Shown: positions 10,493 through 19,455 of the stretch, piece after piece
How positions within the stretch are numbered: position 1 is the stretch's first letter
Layout of the letters: each line of letters opens with the position of its first letter
Assembly: GCF_016862555.1 (NCBI RefSeq)
Contig: NZ_BONE01000038.1
Span: 16,670 to 80,669, forward strand
Direction: 5' to 3'
Length of the DNA stretch: 64,000 nucleotides
From: Asanoa siamensis
GTDB taxonomy: Bacteria > Actinomycetota > Actinomycetes > Mycobacteriales > Micromonosporaceae
The notes under the pieces: generated by a model
The model's database searches: none
The model's input: the letters and a program-made list of their open reading frames with translations, nothing else
Told to the model about the DNA's origin: nothing
Translations under genes and position numbers: made by a program

Positions 10493-13294
10493 TCAGCCGA
10501 GCAGCGCCGCCAGCCGCGTGCGGAAGGCCTCGGCCTCCGGCGCGATGACCGGCGGCGCGATCGCCGCCGCCAGCTCGTGCGCCGGCGCGTCCAGATAGGG
10601 CACCGCCCGCGCGGCCGCCTCCCGGTCGTTGGCCACGGCACCGACCTCGACCGCCGCCGCCACGATCGCGGCCCAGGTGGGCTCGTGGTCGAGGATGTCG
10701 CGCACGGTCGGGTCCGCGGGCAGTTCCGGCACGCGGGGGTACGGGTCGGCGCAGGCGAACTCGTGGCTGCCGTGGGAGACCTCGACGGGCGCGCTGCCGT
10801 CCGGCAGGTGCACGGTCGCCGCGCTGCCCACCGGCACCTGGACCGACAGCGTGAACCGGCCGTCCGCCCGCCGCCAGGACACGACGGCCTCGCCGTACGG
10901 CGTGAGATGCCGCGCGGCCGCGGAGGTGAGCACCGGTCCGGGCCGCGGCCGCACGGTGATCCGCCGGTAGCCCGGCTCGGCCGGCGCGAGCCCGGCGACC
11001 GTCCGGTGCAGCCAGTCGGCCACCGCGCCCAGCGCGTAGTGGTTGAAGGACGTCATCTCGCCCGGGTTGATCCGCCCGTCCGGCAGCATGCTGTCCCAGC
11101 GCTCCCAGACCGTGGTCGCGCCCATGGTGACCGCGTAGAGCCAGGACGGCACGCCGGTCTGCAGCAGCAGCCGGTGCGCCACGTCGACGGCGCCGGCCGA
11201 GGTCAGCGCGTCCGCGATCAGCGGCGTCCCGACGAAGCCGGTGCTGATCCGGAAGCCGGAGGTGCGCACGAGGTCGGCCAGCCGCCGGGCCGCGCCCAGC
11301 CGCTCGCGCTCGCCGGGCAGCAGCGCCCACTCCAGCGCCAGCGCGTAGACCGTCTGCGCGTCGCTGATCACGCGGCCGCCGGCGGTGACGTACTCCCGGG
11401 CGAACGCCTCCCGGGTCCGCGCGGCCAGGTCGGCGTAGTGCCGTTCCACGTCGTGGTCGCCCAGCACCCCGGCGGCCGCCGCCACGAGCGAGGCCGAGCG
11501 GGCCAGGTGCGCCGTCGCGATGACGTCCGGGTCGGCCTTCGCGGCGGCGGGCGCCTCGGGCGGCGCGGTCGGGTCGAGCCAGTCGCCGAACTGGAAGCCG
11601 CCGGTCCACAGGCAGTCCTTGCCGGCCAGATCGGCGAGCCCGTCGACCCATGCGCGCATGCTGGGCAGCTGCCGCTCGAGGATGCCGGCGTCGCCGGTGC
11701 GCTGGTACAGCACCCACGGCACGATGGTCGCGGCGTCGCCCCAGGCGGCCGCGGCCGGGCGCGCGGTGTGCAGCACGTCCGGGACGACGAACGGCACGGA
11801 GCCGTCGGCGTGCTGCTCGGCGGCCAGGTCGGCGAGCCAGTTCGTCAGGAAGCCGGCCGCGTCGAAGAGGAACGTCGCGGTCGGCGCGAAGACCTGGATG
11901 TCGCCGGTCCAGCCGAGCCGCTCGTCGCGCTGCGGGCAGTCGGTCGGCACGTCGAGGAAGTTGCCCCGCGCGCTCCAGACCACGTTGTCGTGGAACCGGT
12001 CGAGCAGCGCGTGCGACGACTCGAACCAGCCGGTGCGGCGCAGGTCGGTGCCGACGACGACCGCCTCGACGTCGGCGGCGGCCAGGTCGTCCACGCCCGA
12101 GACCTCGGCGTAGCGGAAACCGTGGAAGGTGAACATGGGCTCCAGTACGACCTCGTCCGGCCCGGCGAGCACGTACGCGTCGGTGGCCTGCGCGGTCTTG
12201 AGCGGGCGTACGCCCAGCTCGCCGTCCTCCAGCACCTCGGCGTGCCGGACGCTGACCTCGGTGCCGGCGGCCAGGCCGCGCACCCGCAGGCGGACCCACC
12301 CGACGAGGTTCTGTCCGAAGTCGACGAGCGTGCGACCGGCCGGGGACTTCGAGACCGCGACCGCCGGCAGCACCTCGGTCACCCGAACCGGCGGCCCCTC
12401 GGGGGCGACCAGCCGGCCGAGGTCGGCGTCGACCACGTCGACCGGATCGGTGGTCTCGGCCGGGCGGGCCGGCCGGCGCAGGTCGGTGCGCTGCCCGTCG
12501 TAGTTGTCGTCGGCCAGGATCCCGGTCTCGCCGGCCGTCCAGCTCTCGTCGGTGGCCAGCAGGTGGACGCGGCCGTCCGCCGTGGTTACCTCGAGCTGGG
12601 CGAGCAGCGCCAGCCGGTCGCCGTAAAGCGCGCGACCGCCGCGGAAGCCGAGCCGGCCGCGGAACCAGCCGTTGCCGAGCACGACGTCGAGCTCGTTGGC
12701 GCCGGCACGGACCAGATCGGTGACGTCGTACGCGCGGTAGCGCAGCCGGTTGGGGTAACTCGTCCAGCCGGGCGCGAGCTCGTCGTCGCCGACCCGCCGC
12801 CCGTTGAGCGCCGCGCGGTGCAGGCCGTGGCTGGTGACGTAGAGCCGGGCGCGGGTCACCTCACCGGGCACGTCGAGCCGGCCGCGCAGCAGTGGCGCGG
12901 GCGCGCCGGCCCCACCCAGGGTGCGGGGGCTGACGAAGCGGGCGGTCCAGTCGTCCGGGTCGAAGAGGCCGCCCTCGGCGTGGGCCGGCGGGCTCCAGTC
13001 GGTCCACTCGCCGGCCGTGTCGCGGACCCGGACGCGGACCGCGACCTCCTGCCGCGAGGCGATCGGGGCCGCGGGCCAGGGGACCAGGACCTGGTCGGCC
13101 GACTCGACCGTGAAGGTCGCCGGCCGTCCACCGTCGACGGTGACCTCCAGCTCGTAGGCGGCCGCCGCGAACGTCGCGGGCGCGGTGGGGATGTGCCAGG
13201 ACAGCCGGGGGGTGCGGCTCGGCACGGCGAGGACGGTGCCGTCGTCGGTGCGGTGCGCGAAGCGGACGGGTGTCGGGGCGTACGGACGGGTCAT
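10493..13294 (-). CDS. Alpha-L-rhamnosidase, GH78
   Basis: A 933-aa glycoside hydrolase of family 78, which cleaves terminal alpha-L-rhamnose from plant glycosides and pectin fragments. An N-terminal beta-sandwich region (about 1-300) is followed by the (alpha/alpha)6 barrel. The family signature D-C-P-Q-R-D-E-R-L-G-W-T-G-D lies at about 480 and the C-terminal beta domain follows 800. ATG at 13294 is preferred because AGGGAG precedes it. The frame extends to 13366, but that extension covers the operator palindrome. No signal peptide is visible, so it probably acts inside the cell on imported rhamnosides. Confidence 0.92.
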   Translation of the reverse strand: MTRPYAPTPVRFAHRTDDGTVLAVPSRTPRLSWHIPTAPATFAAAAYELEVTVDGGRPATFTVESADQVLVPWPAAPIASRQEVAVRVRVRDTAGEWTDWSPPAHAEGGLFDPDDWTARFVSPRTLGGAGAPAPLLRGRLDVPGEVTRARLYVTSHGLHRAALNGRRVGDDELAPGWTSYPNRLRYRAYDVTDLVRAGANELDVVLGNGWFRGRLGFRGGRALYGDRLALLAQLEVTTADGRVHLLATDESWTAGETGILADDNYDGQRTDLRRPARPAETTDPVDVVDADLGRLVAPEGPPVRVTEVLPAVAVSKSPAGRTLVDFGQNLVGWVRLRVRGLAAGTEVSVRHAEVLEDGELGVRPLKTAQATDAYVLAGPDEVVLEPMFTFHGFRYAEVSGVDDLAAADVEAVVVGTDLRRTGWFESSHALLDRFHDNVVWSARGNFLDVPTDCPQRDERLGWTGDIQVFAPTATFLFDAAGFLTNWLADLAAEQHADGSVPFVVPDVLHTARPAAAAWGDAATIVPWVLYQRTGDAGILERQLPSMRAWVDGLADLAGKDCLWTGGFQFGDWLDPTAPPEAPAAAKADPDVIATAHLARSASLVAAAAGVLGDHDVERHYADLAARTREAFAREYVTAGGRVISDAQTVYALALEWALLPGERERLGAARRLADLVRTSGFRISTGFVGTPLIADALTSAGAVDVAHRLLLQTGVPSWLYAVTMGATTVWERWDSMLPDGRINPGEMTSFNHYALGAVADWLHRTVAGLAPAEPGYRRITVRPRPGPVLTSAAARHLTPYGEAVVSWRRADGRFTLSVQVPVGSAATVHLPDGSAPVEVSHGSHEFACADPYPRVPELPADPTVRDILDHEPTWAAIVAAAVEVGAVANDREAAARAVPYLDAPAHELAAAIAPPVIAPEAEAFRTRLAALLG

Positions 13295-13317
13295 CGATGC
13301 GCTCCCTGGAAGGTCCG

Positions 13318-13329
13318 TGAATCGATTCA
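13318..13329. promoter_or_regulatory. LacI-type operator before GH78 rhamnosidase
   Basis: TGAATCGATTCA is a perfect 12-bp palindrome 24 bp upstream of the GH78 start. It keeps the TGAA/TTCA arms and central CG of the other rhamnose-locus operators. Confidence 0.7.
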
Positions 13330-13379
13330 AGGCCCCATCCTTCAATCCCTCGGGCCGAACCGTCAAGGGCGTCCCGCGC

Positions 13380-14015
13380 TCAGCGCGCGATGACCACGCC
13401 GCCCGGGAGCGGGTCGTACGGATCGAGCAGCAGCTCCGCCCCGACCGTGAATCCCGCGTCGCGCACCCAGCCGCCGACCCGGGCGAGCGGCCGGCGGTGG
13501 ACCCAGACGTTCATCGGGTGACCGCCGTATCCCTCCGTCTTGTGCGTCGACCGGTCGCCGACGTGGAAGCCGACCAGCAGCGGGCCGCCGGGCCGCACCA
13601 CCCGCCGGAACTCCGCGAGGATGCCGGGCACGTCGGCGTCCGGCACGTGCACCAGCGACCAGAAGGCCAGCAGCCCGGCGACGGCACCGTCGGCGAGGTC
13701 GAGGCGGGTCATCGAGCCGACCTCGAACCGCAGGCCGGGATGGTCGCGCCGGGCGACCTCGACCATGCCGGGGGAGAGGTCGACGCCGAACGCGTCGAGG
13801 CCCAGGCCGGCCAGCAGCGCGGTGACGTGCCCGGGTCCGCAGCCCACGTCGGCGACCGGCCCGCCGCCCGCCCGGCGCACGAGGTCGGCGAAGAGCGCGA
13901 ACGTCGCGGCGAGGTAGGGCTGGTCGTCCAGCGTGTGCCTGACCTGGTCGGCGTAGCTCTCGGCGACCGTGTCGTAGGAGATCCGGGTGTCCGCGACCCA
14001 ACCGTCCAGCGTCAT
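13380..14015 (-). CDS. Class I SAM-dependent methyltransferase
   Basis: A 211-aa Rossmann-fold methyltransferase. SAM motif I is V-A-D-V-G-C-G-P-G (about residues 52-60), followed by V-D-L-S-P-G-M (motif II) and R-R-V-V-R-P-G-G (motif III). ATG at 14015 is chosen over GTG at 14024 because a TAGGGT hexamer ends 8 nt upstream of it, a leaderless arrangement. It is the type often annotated as an uncharacterised small-molecule methyltransferase; substrate unknown. The SRPBCC gene upstream on the same strand is an unrelated stress/lipid-type neighbour. Confidence 0.85.
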   Translation of the reverse strand: MTLDGWVADTRISYDTVAESYADQVRHTLDDQPYLAATFALFADLVRRAGGGPVADVGCGPGHVTALLAGLGLDAFGVDLSPGMVEVARRDHPGLRFEVGSMTRLDLADGAVAGLLAFWSLVHVPDADVPGILAEFRRVVRPGGPLLVGFHVGDRSTHKTEGYGGHPMNVWVHRRPLARVGGWVRDAGFTVGAELLLDPYDPLPGGVVIAR

Positions 14016-14022
14016 GCCGGAC

Positions 14023-14028
14023 ACCCTA
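14023..14028 (-). promoter_or_regulatory. Probable -10 element of the methyltransferase gene
   Basis: Reverse-strand TAGGGT with 7 nt to the ATG at 14015; no Shine-Dalgarno sequence intervenes, so a leaderless mRNA is likely. Confidence 0.5.
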
Positions 14029-14466
14029 GTGGCCGCGGTGCACCGCGATGTCGTCCAGGCGGGCGAGGGCCTCGGCGTTGCGGGGCTTGAGCACCATCGC
14101 CTGGACCGGCTCGGGGAGCACGCGGCCCGCGCCGGAGACGACCGACTCGACGATCGACACCTGGGTCGCCTCGGCCGAGACGGGTTCCAGGGTCAGCCGG
14201 ATGATCGCGCGGCCGACCGGCCACATGCGCGCGTCGAGCTCGAGGAACCGGTCGGGCTCCATCGCGCGTACCGACGTCTCGTCGTCGATCTGGATCGGCC
14301 ACGGGCCGACCCGGTGGTGGATCCGGGTGCCGACCGCCGGCCAGCCGGCGTCGACGTCGCGGATGTGCGCGGCACCCACCACCCAGCTCGCGTAGCTCCA
14401 GCCGTCGGCGAGGACGGCGAAGATCCGGTCAGGGGTGGTGTGGATGATCCGGCGCGTTTCGCTCAC
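14026..14466 (-). CDS. SRPBCC (START/polyketide-cyclase-like) family protein
   Basis: A 146-aa helix-grip protein expected to bind a hydrophobic ligand. The N-terminus (R-R-I-I-H-T-T-P-D-R-I-F-A-V-L-A-D-G-W-S-Y-A-S-W-V-V-G) is typical of the polyketide-cyclase/dehydrase branch. GTG at 14466 is supported by AAGGAG six bases upstream. It is divergent from the FAD oxidoreductase at 14580, and such pairs are common in actinobacteria. Ligand and role are unknown. Confidence 0.8.
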   Translation of the reverse strand: MSETRRIIHTTPDRIFAVLADGWSYASWVVGAAHIRDVDAGWPAVGTRIHHRVGPWPIQIDDETSVRAMEPDRFLELDARMWPVGRAIIRLTLEPVSAEATQVSIVESVVSGAGRVLPEPVQAMVLKPRNAEALARLDDIAVHRGH

Positions 14467-14579
14467 GGGGTTCTCCTTACCCGGGCATCGCGTCGTGAAC
14501 CCGCCACCAGATTACGTATCGGACGCCCGGATATGGGTAGGTTCGGGGAAGCGGCGGGTCGGGCGGAAGGCGGCAAGCG

Positions 14580-16163
14580 GTGCGGACAGTCGACGCGGTG
14601 GTCATCGGGGCCGGGCACAACGGGTTGGTGGCGGCGAACCTGCTCGCCGACGCCGGCTGGGAGGTGCTGGTCCTGGAGGCGACCGACACCGCCGGGGGAG
14701 CGGTACGGACGGCGGAGATCACCGCGCCCGGTTTCCACCACGACGTCTACAGCGCCTTCTATCCTCTGGGCTACGCCTCGCCGGTGCTGCGCGGGCTCGA
14801 CCTCGAGGCGTACGGGCTGAAGTGGCACCACGCGCCGGCCGTGCTCGCGCACGTGCTGCCCGACGACCGCTGCGCGGTGCTCTCCCGCGACCCCGAGCGG
14901 ACCGCGGCCTCGCTGGCCACCTTCGACCCGCGCGACGGCACGGCCTGGCTGCACGAGGTGCGCCGGTGGAAGCGGATCGGCGCGCCGTTCCTCGACGCGA
15001 TCCTGCGCCCGTTCCCGCCGGTGCGCGCGGGTGCCCGGCTGGCGGCCCGGCTCGGCGTCCCCGGTGCGCTGGACTTCGCCCGGCTGTCGGTGCTGCCGGT
15101 GCACGAGTTCGGCCGGGAGACCTTCCAGGGCGCCGGCGGTCAACTGCTGCTGGCCGGCAACGCGCTGCACACCGACCTCGGGCCGGAGCAGGCGGGCAGT
15201 GCCCTCTACGGCTGGCTCCTGGCGATGCTGGGCCAGGACGTGGGCTTCCCGGTGCCGGTCGGCGGCTCCGCCCGGCTGGTCGAGGCGTTGTCGCGGCGGC
15301 TGGCCGAGCGCGGCGGGGCGGTGGAGTTCCGCCGTCCCGTGACCCGGGTGCTGCACGCCCGCGGGACCGCGGTCGGCGTCGAGGACACCCATGGCGAGCG
15401 GATCCGGGCCCGCCGGGCGGTGCTGGCCGACGTGCCCGCGCCGGCGCTCTACGAGAACCTGGTCGGCCTCGACGCGCTGCCGCCCGCGTTCGCCCGCCAC
15501 CTGCGGCGGTTCCAGTGGGACAACAGCACCATAAAGGTCGACTGGGCGCTGTCGAAGCCGCTCCAGTGGACGGCCCGGGAGGCCCGCGAGGCGGGCACCG
15601 TCCACCTCGGCGACCTGGGGACCCTGAGCGCCTACAGCGCGGCGCTGGGCCGGGGCGAGGTCCCGACGGACCCGTTCGTCCTGGTCGGACAGATGACCAC
15701 CAGCGATCCGAGCCGGTCGCCGGCGGGCACGGAGTCGCTCTGGGCCTACACCCACGTGCCGCAGCGCACCATCGGTGACGCCGACCGGATGCGGGAGCAG
15801 GCGGAACGGCTGGAGGAGACGCTCGAGCGGCACGCGCCGGGCTTCCGCGCCTCGATCCTGGCCCGCCACGTGCAGCTCCCCGGCGACCTGGAACGCGGTG
15901 ACCCCAGCCTGTTCGGCGGCGCCCTCAACGGCGGCACCGCGGCCCTGCACCAGCAGCTCTTCTTCCGGCCGGTGCCGGGGCTGGGCCGGGCGGACACGCC
16001 GATCGACCGCCTCTACCTGGCCAGCTCGTCGGCCCACCCGGGCGGCGGGGTGCACGGCGGCCCCGGCTCCAACGCGGCCCAGGCGGCCCTGGCCCGCAAC
16101 GGCCTGGGCGGCTCGGCGTACGCGAGCGTCATCGGCGCCCTGCACCGCCGCCTCTACGGCTGA
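14580..16163 (+). CDS. Phytoene-desaturase-like FAD/NAD(P)-dependent oxidoreductase
   Basis: A 527-aa flavoprotein of the CrtI/amine-oxidase superfamily. The dinucleotide-binding motif G-A-G-H-N-G-L-V-A-A-N (residues 10-20) is followed by the acidic end of beta-2 (L-E-A-T-D-T-A-G-G-A-V-R-T). A C-terminal FAD motif containing H-P-G-G-G-V-H-G-G-P-G (about 485-495) is characteristic of the retinol-saturase/PYROXD2-like branch. GTG start at 14580. It is divergent from one SRPBCC gene and convergent with another; no carotenoid synthesis genes are nearby, so a carotenoid substrate is not implied. Confidence 0.85.
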   Translation: MRTVDAVVIGAGHNGLVAANLLADAGWEVLVLEATDTAGGAVRTAEITAPGFHHDVYSAFYPLGYASPVLRGLDLEAYGLKWHHAPAVLAHVLPDDRCAVLSRDPERTAASLATFDPRDGTAWLHEVRRWKRIGAPFLDAILRPFPPVRAGARLAARLGVPGALDFARLSVLPVHEFGRETFQGAGGQLLLAGNALHTDLGPEQAGSALYGWLLAMLGQDVGFPVPVGGSARLVEALSRRLAERGGAVEFRRPVTRVLHARGTAVGVEDTHGERIRARRAVLADVPAPALYENLVGLDALPPAFARHLRRFQWDNSTIKVDWALSKPLQWTAREAREAGTVHLGDLGTLSAYSAALGRGEVPTDPFVLVGQMTTSDPSRSPAGTESLWAYTHVPQRTIGDADRMREQAERLEETLERHAPGFRASILARHVQLPGDLERGDPSLFGGALNGGTAALHQQLFFRPVPGLGRADTPIDRLYLASSSAHPGGGVHGGPGSNAAQAALARNGLGGSAYASVIGALHRRLYG

Positions 16164-16174
16164 GCCGGCGGGAG

Positions 16175-16639
16175 TCAGCCGGCTTCGCTGACCGTCCGCA
16201 GGCGGTCGAGGCCCTTCTCGAAGTCGGGACCGATCATCTTGTCCATCGGCCTGACCAGCGACATCAGCCGGATGGCGACGGTGTTCGGACCGACCATCGT
16301 CCAGGTGACCGTCGCACCGGCGTCGGTCGGTCGGACCGCGAAGCGGATCTCGTTGCGGGACTTGAACGGCTTCTCGAAGGCCAGGTCGATCGTCACGTCG
16401 GACGGCTCCTGGGCGGAGACGATCTCCATTCGGCCCTTGCCGGCCTTGCTGTTGCCCGACCACGCGTACGCCGCGCCCGGGCCGGACGCCGCGCCCGAGT
16501 AGGAACGCTCCATCGCGGGGTCGACGTCCTCCCACGGCGACCAGCGCGTCCAGTGGTGGAAATCCGCGATCTGCTCGTAGATCCGGGCCGGTGGCGCCGC
16601 GATCTCGATCGACCGGGTAACGGTGTAGGTATCAGCCAC
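16175..16639 (-). CDS. SRPBCC family protein (polyketide-cyclase/dehydrase type)
   Basis: A 154-aa helix-grip protein with the usual opening (R-S-I-E-I-A-A-P-P-A-R-I-Y-E-Q-I-A-D-F-H-H-W-T-R-W-S-P-W) and a C-terminal amphipathic helix (F-E-K-G-L-D-R-L). Sequences of this kind usually carry the label 'SRPBCC family protein' with no known ligand. GTG at 16639 lacks a ribosome site but follows a TACGCT hexamer, suggesting a leaderless start. The gene ends 11 bp from the convergent FAD enzyme. Confidence 0.8.
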   Translation of the reverse strand: MADTYTVTRSIEIAAPPARIYEQIADFHHWTRWSPWEDVDPAMERSYSGAASGPGAAYAWSGNSKAGKGRMEIVSAQEPSDVTIDLAFEKPFKSRNEIRFAVRPTDAGATVTWTMVGPNTVAIRLMSLVRPMDKMIGPDFEKGLDRLRTVSEAG

Positions 16640-16647
16640 GGCCAGTC

Positions 16648-16653
16648 AGCGTA
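16648..16653 (-). promoter_or_regulatory. Probable -10 element of the SRPBCC gene
   Basis: Reverse-strand TACGCT with 8 nt to the GTG at 16639; no Shine-Dalgarno sequence is present. Confidence 0.45.
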
Positions 16654-16695
16654 CGCCGGTCGGACCGTCCATGGTGGTCACTCGCCGGAGGGACG

Positions 16696-17343
16696 TCACG
16701 GCGTCTCCAGGAAGTTGAGCACGGCCAGCACGCGGCGGTTGTCGTCCTGGTCGGGCAGCAGGCCGAGCTTCCCGAAGATGTTGTTGATGTGCTTGTTGAC
16801 CGCCTTCTCCGTGACGCCGAGCCGGTGCGCGATGCCCGCGTTGGCCCGGCCCTCGGCCATCAGCCGCAACACCTCGCGCTCGCGCGGCGTCAGGCGCCCG
16901 ATGCCGTCCTCCTGGCCGCGCCGGGTCAGCAGGTCGGCCACCACGTCGGGGTCGAGGACCGTGCCGCCGGCGGCGACGATCCGGACCGCCTCGACGAACC
17001 GCGCCACGTCGGCGACCCGGTCCTTGAGCAGGTAACCGAGCCCGCCCTGCCCGGCGGAGAGCAGCTCCCGCGCGTAGAGGACCTCGACGTGCTGGGACAG
17101 GACCAGGATCGGGAAGCCAGGGGTACGCGCGCGGGCCCGGGTCGCCACCCGCAACCCCTCGTCGGTGAACGACGGCGGCAGGCGGACGTCGACGATCGCC
17201 ACGTCGGGCGCGAGGTCGTCGATCGCCGCCGCCAGCTCCGGCGCCGTGGCCACCGCCGCCACCACGGTCTCGCCGTACGCGGTCAGGATCCGTTCCAGGC
17301 CGTCGCGCAGCAGTGCCTGGTCCTCGCCGATCACGACCCGCAC
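16696..17343 (-). CDS. NarL/LuxR-family response regulator
   Basis: A 215-aa two-domain regulator. The receiver domain (1-120) has the acidic pair near the N-terminus (G-E-D-Q), the phospho-acceptor aspartate in A-I-V-D-V-R-L and the later Y-L-L-K-D-R lysine. The C-terminal LuxR-type helix-turn-helix (L-T-P-R-E-R-E-V-L-R-L-M-A-E-G, about 145-205) binds DNA. The start is GTG at 17343, inside the last codons of the kinase gene (13-bp overlap), so the pair is translationally coupled. The frame stays open far upstream, but that extension is antisense to the importer genes and is not coding. Confidence 0.9.
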   Translation of the reverse strand: MRVVIGEDQALLRDGLERILTAYGETVVAAVATAPELAAAIDDLAPDVAIVDVRLPPSFTDEGLRVATRARARTPGFPILVLSQHVEVLYARELLSAGQGGLGYLLKDRVADVARFVEAVRIVAAGGTVLDPDVVADLLTRRGQEDGIGRLTPREREVLRLMAEGRANAGIAHRLGVTEKAVNKHINNIFGKLGLLPDQDDNRRVLAVLNFLETP

Positions 17344-18518
17344 GGCACCTCCATGCTCAGCACCGTCGGGCCGCCGGGCGGGCTGGTCACCGCGAGCCGG
17401 CCGTCGAACGCGCCCAGCCGCCGGCGCACCCCGGCCAGGCCGCCGGCCGGTGGGACCTGCGCACCGCCCGTACCGTCGTCGCCGACCTCGACCACCAGCA
17501 GGCCCGACGGGGCGCGCAGCGTCACCCAGGCCCGCGCCGCCCGGCTGTGCTTGGCCACGTTGGCCAGCGCCTCGGCGACCGCGAAGTAGAGCGCCGCCTC
17601 GATCGGCGGGGCGCCGCGCACGTCGTCGTCGGCGAAGACGGTGGTCGGCACCGGCAGCACGACCGCGAGCGCCCGGACCGCCTCGACCAGCCCGCGCTCG
17701 GCCAGTACCGGCGGGTGGATGCCGCGGACCAGCCGGCGCAGGTCGGCCAGGGCCTGGCCGCTGGTGTCGCGGGCCTCGGCGAGCAGCGCCTCGGCCCTCG
17801 CGGGGTCGGTGCGGACGAGCTGCTCCGCGAGGCCGATGGTCATGCCGAGGGCGGCGATCCGGGCCTGGGCGCCGTCGTGCAGGTCCTTCTCGATCCGGCG
17901 CAGCTCGGCGGCGCCGGCGTCGACCGCGTCGGCCCGGGTCTCCTCGAGCCGGTCGACCCGCGCCTCCAGGGCCCGCCGCGGCGGGCTGAGCAGCGCGGCG
18001 CTGAACCGGGCGTGCAGCTCCAGGACCAGCGGCGGGACGATCACCAGCAGGGCGGCCGCGAGGACGCCGATGCCGACCGCGACCGGCCAGAACTCGCCCT
18101 CGGCGCCGCTGGTGATGACGATCGGGACGATCACGACCCCGAAGACGGTCCAGGCGGTGAGGGCGACCGGCACAAGCCCGGTGGCGACCGCGACCGGCAG
18201 GTTGACCACGAGCCAGAGCAGGTCGCGCCAGGTCGCCGGGTCGAGCAGGGGACGCAGGCCGCGGGCCGGGCCACGGTACGGGCGGTCGACCCGCACCCCG
18301 GACCACGCCTGGCCGCGCTCGCGCTGCTCGTCGGCGAACCGCCGCAGGGCCGCCAGCGCGCGCGGCGCGAGCAGCACGCCGATGCCCGCCGGCACGAGTG
18401 CGATCGAGACGACCGTGGCCACGAACAGGGGCAGGCCGACGACGAGCGCGCGCAGCGCGAGCCCCAGGCCGCGCAGGCCGGCGGCCCGCGCCGTGCGGAT
18501 CCGTTCCTCCCAGTCCAT
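17331..18518 (-). CDS. Sensor histidine kinase (HisKA_3 type)
   Basis: A 395-aa membrane kinase. Three to four hydrophobic segments in the first 200 residues carry a probable intramembrane sensor. They are followed by the H-box E-K-D-L-H-D-G-A-Q-A-R and a degenerate HATPase_c domain with A-L-A-N-V-A-K-H-S (N-box) and V-G-D-D-G-T-G-G (G1 box). It phosphorylates the downstream NarL-type regulator. ATG at 18518 is chosen for its spacing to GGGGAG; ATG 18527 is too close to that site. It is divergent from the Liv-type importer, which makes that operon a candidate target. Confidence 0.87.
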   Translation of the reverse strand: MDWEERIRTARAAGLRGLGLALRALVVGLPLFVATVVSIALVPAGIGVLLAPRALAALRRFADEQRERGQAWSGVRVDRPYRGPARGLRPLLDPATWRDLLWLVVNLPVAVATGLVPVALTAWTVFGVVIVPIVITSGAEGEFWPVAVGIGVLAAALLVIVPPLVLELHARFSAALLSPPRRALEARVDRLEETRADAVDAGAAELRRIEKDLHDGAQARIAALGMTIGLAEQLVRTDPARAEALLAEARDTSGQALADLRRLVRGIHPPVLAERGLVEAVRALAVVLPVPTTVFADDDVRGAPPIEAALYFAVAEALANVAKHSRAARAWVTLRAPSGLLVVEVGDDGTGGAQVPPAGGLAGVRRRLGAFDGRLAVTSPPGGPTVLSMEVPCGS

Positions 18519-18589
18519 CGCCGCCATTCTCCCCGCCCGGGGTGCCGTTGTCGGTAGGGCTAACCCCACCACCAGCACACATCGATCCT

Positions 18590-18610
18590 GATCGGTTTAT
18601 GTGGCCGATC
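18590..18610. promoter_or_regulatory. Inverted repeat between the kinase and Liv-type importer operons
   Basis: GATCGG and CCGATC are arranged as an inverted repeat with a 9-bp spacer in the divergent intergenic region. It could be the regulator's binding site or a promoter-associated element; nothing more can be concluded. Confidence 0.3.
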
Positions 18611-18696
18611 GACATATCGACCCGCGCCCATGGGCTCGTAGGTTTCCGGAATGCGTCGAACGGGTGTGGCGCGGGACACAGAACGGGAGGCGGCGG

Positions 18697-19455
18697 ATGG
18701 CTGAGCCGATGCTGGCCACCCATGGCCTGACCCGCGACTTCCGCGGGTTCCGGGCGGTCGACGGCGTGGACCTCGCGGTGGCGCCCGGCACCGTGCACGC
18801 GCTGGTCGGCCCCAACGGTGCCGGCAAGACGACCCTGTTCAACCTGCTCACCGGCTTCCTGAAGCCGAGCGGCGGGCGGATCGAGGTGGCCGGGCGGGAC
18901 ATCACCGGCCTGCCGCCCGAGCGGATCGCGGCGCGCGGCGTCGCCCGCTCGTTCCAGATCACCAGCCTCTTCCCGATGCTCACCGCCCGCGAGCACGTCG
19001 AGCTGGCGCTGCAGGGCCGGGGCCGGCTCGGCTGGCGGTTCTGGCGGTCGGCGAAGCTGCTCGACCGCTACCGCGGGCGGGCCGACGAGCTGCTGGCCAT
19101 GGTCGGCCTCGACGGGCTGGCCGAGGTGCCGTCGGACGCGCTGCCCTACGGCCGCAAGCGGGCCCTCGAGCTGGCGCTGGCGCTCGCCCTCGAACCCGAC
19201 GTGCTGCTGCTCGACGAGCCGACCGCCGGGATGGGCATGGAGGACGTCGACCGCACCGTCGAGCTGGTCGACCGGGTCCGGGCCGGCCGCACGGTCGTGC
19301 TGGTCGAGCACAACATGAGCGTCGTCGGCCGGCTCGCCGACCGGGTCACGGTGCTCCAGGCGGGCCGGGTGCTCGCCGAGGGCCCGTACGACGAGGTCCG
19401 CGCGGACGAGCGGGTCGTCACCGCCTACCTGGGAGCGGCCGATGCTGCGGGTTGA
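18697..19455 (+). CDS. Branched-chain amino-acid-type ABC importer, ATPase 1 (LivG type)
   Basis: A 252-aa cytoplasmic ATPase. Walker A is G-P-N-G-A-G-K-T-T (about 38-46) and Walker B is L-L-L-D-E-P-T-A-G (about 170-178); the H-loop lies in V-E-H-N-M. The ABC signature is atypical: the expected LS-G-G-Q region reads L-P-Y-G-R-K-R, which is common in LivG-type subunits. ATG at 18697 has GGGAGG six bases upstream; the in-frame codons before it back to 18601 are unlikely coding. First gene of a five-gene importer operon. Confidence 0.88.
   Translation: MAEPMLATHGLTRDFRGFRAVDGVDLAVAPGTVHALVGPNGAGKTTLFNLLTGFLKPSGGRIEVAGRDITGLPPERIAARGVARSFQITSLFPMLTAREHVELALQGRGRLGWRFWRSAKLLDRYRGRADELLAMVGLDGLAEVPSDALPYGRKRALELALALALEPDVLLLDEPTAGMGMEDVDRTVELVDRVRAGRTVVLVEHNMSVVGRLADRVTVLQAGRVLAEGPYDEVRADERVVTAYLGAADAAG

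Noticed and set aside
13295..13366. Longer start for the GH78 rhamnosidase
   Set aside because: The extension covers the operator and lacks a ribosome site.
10421..13393. A plus-strand open frame of 990 codons across the GH78 gene
   Set aside because: Mirror of the GH78 codon pattern, no domain.
18550..18568. Iron-box-like sequence upstream of the Liv-type importer
   Set aside because: Only 13 of 19 positions match the IdeR consensus and neither flanking gene is iron-related.
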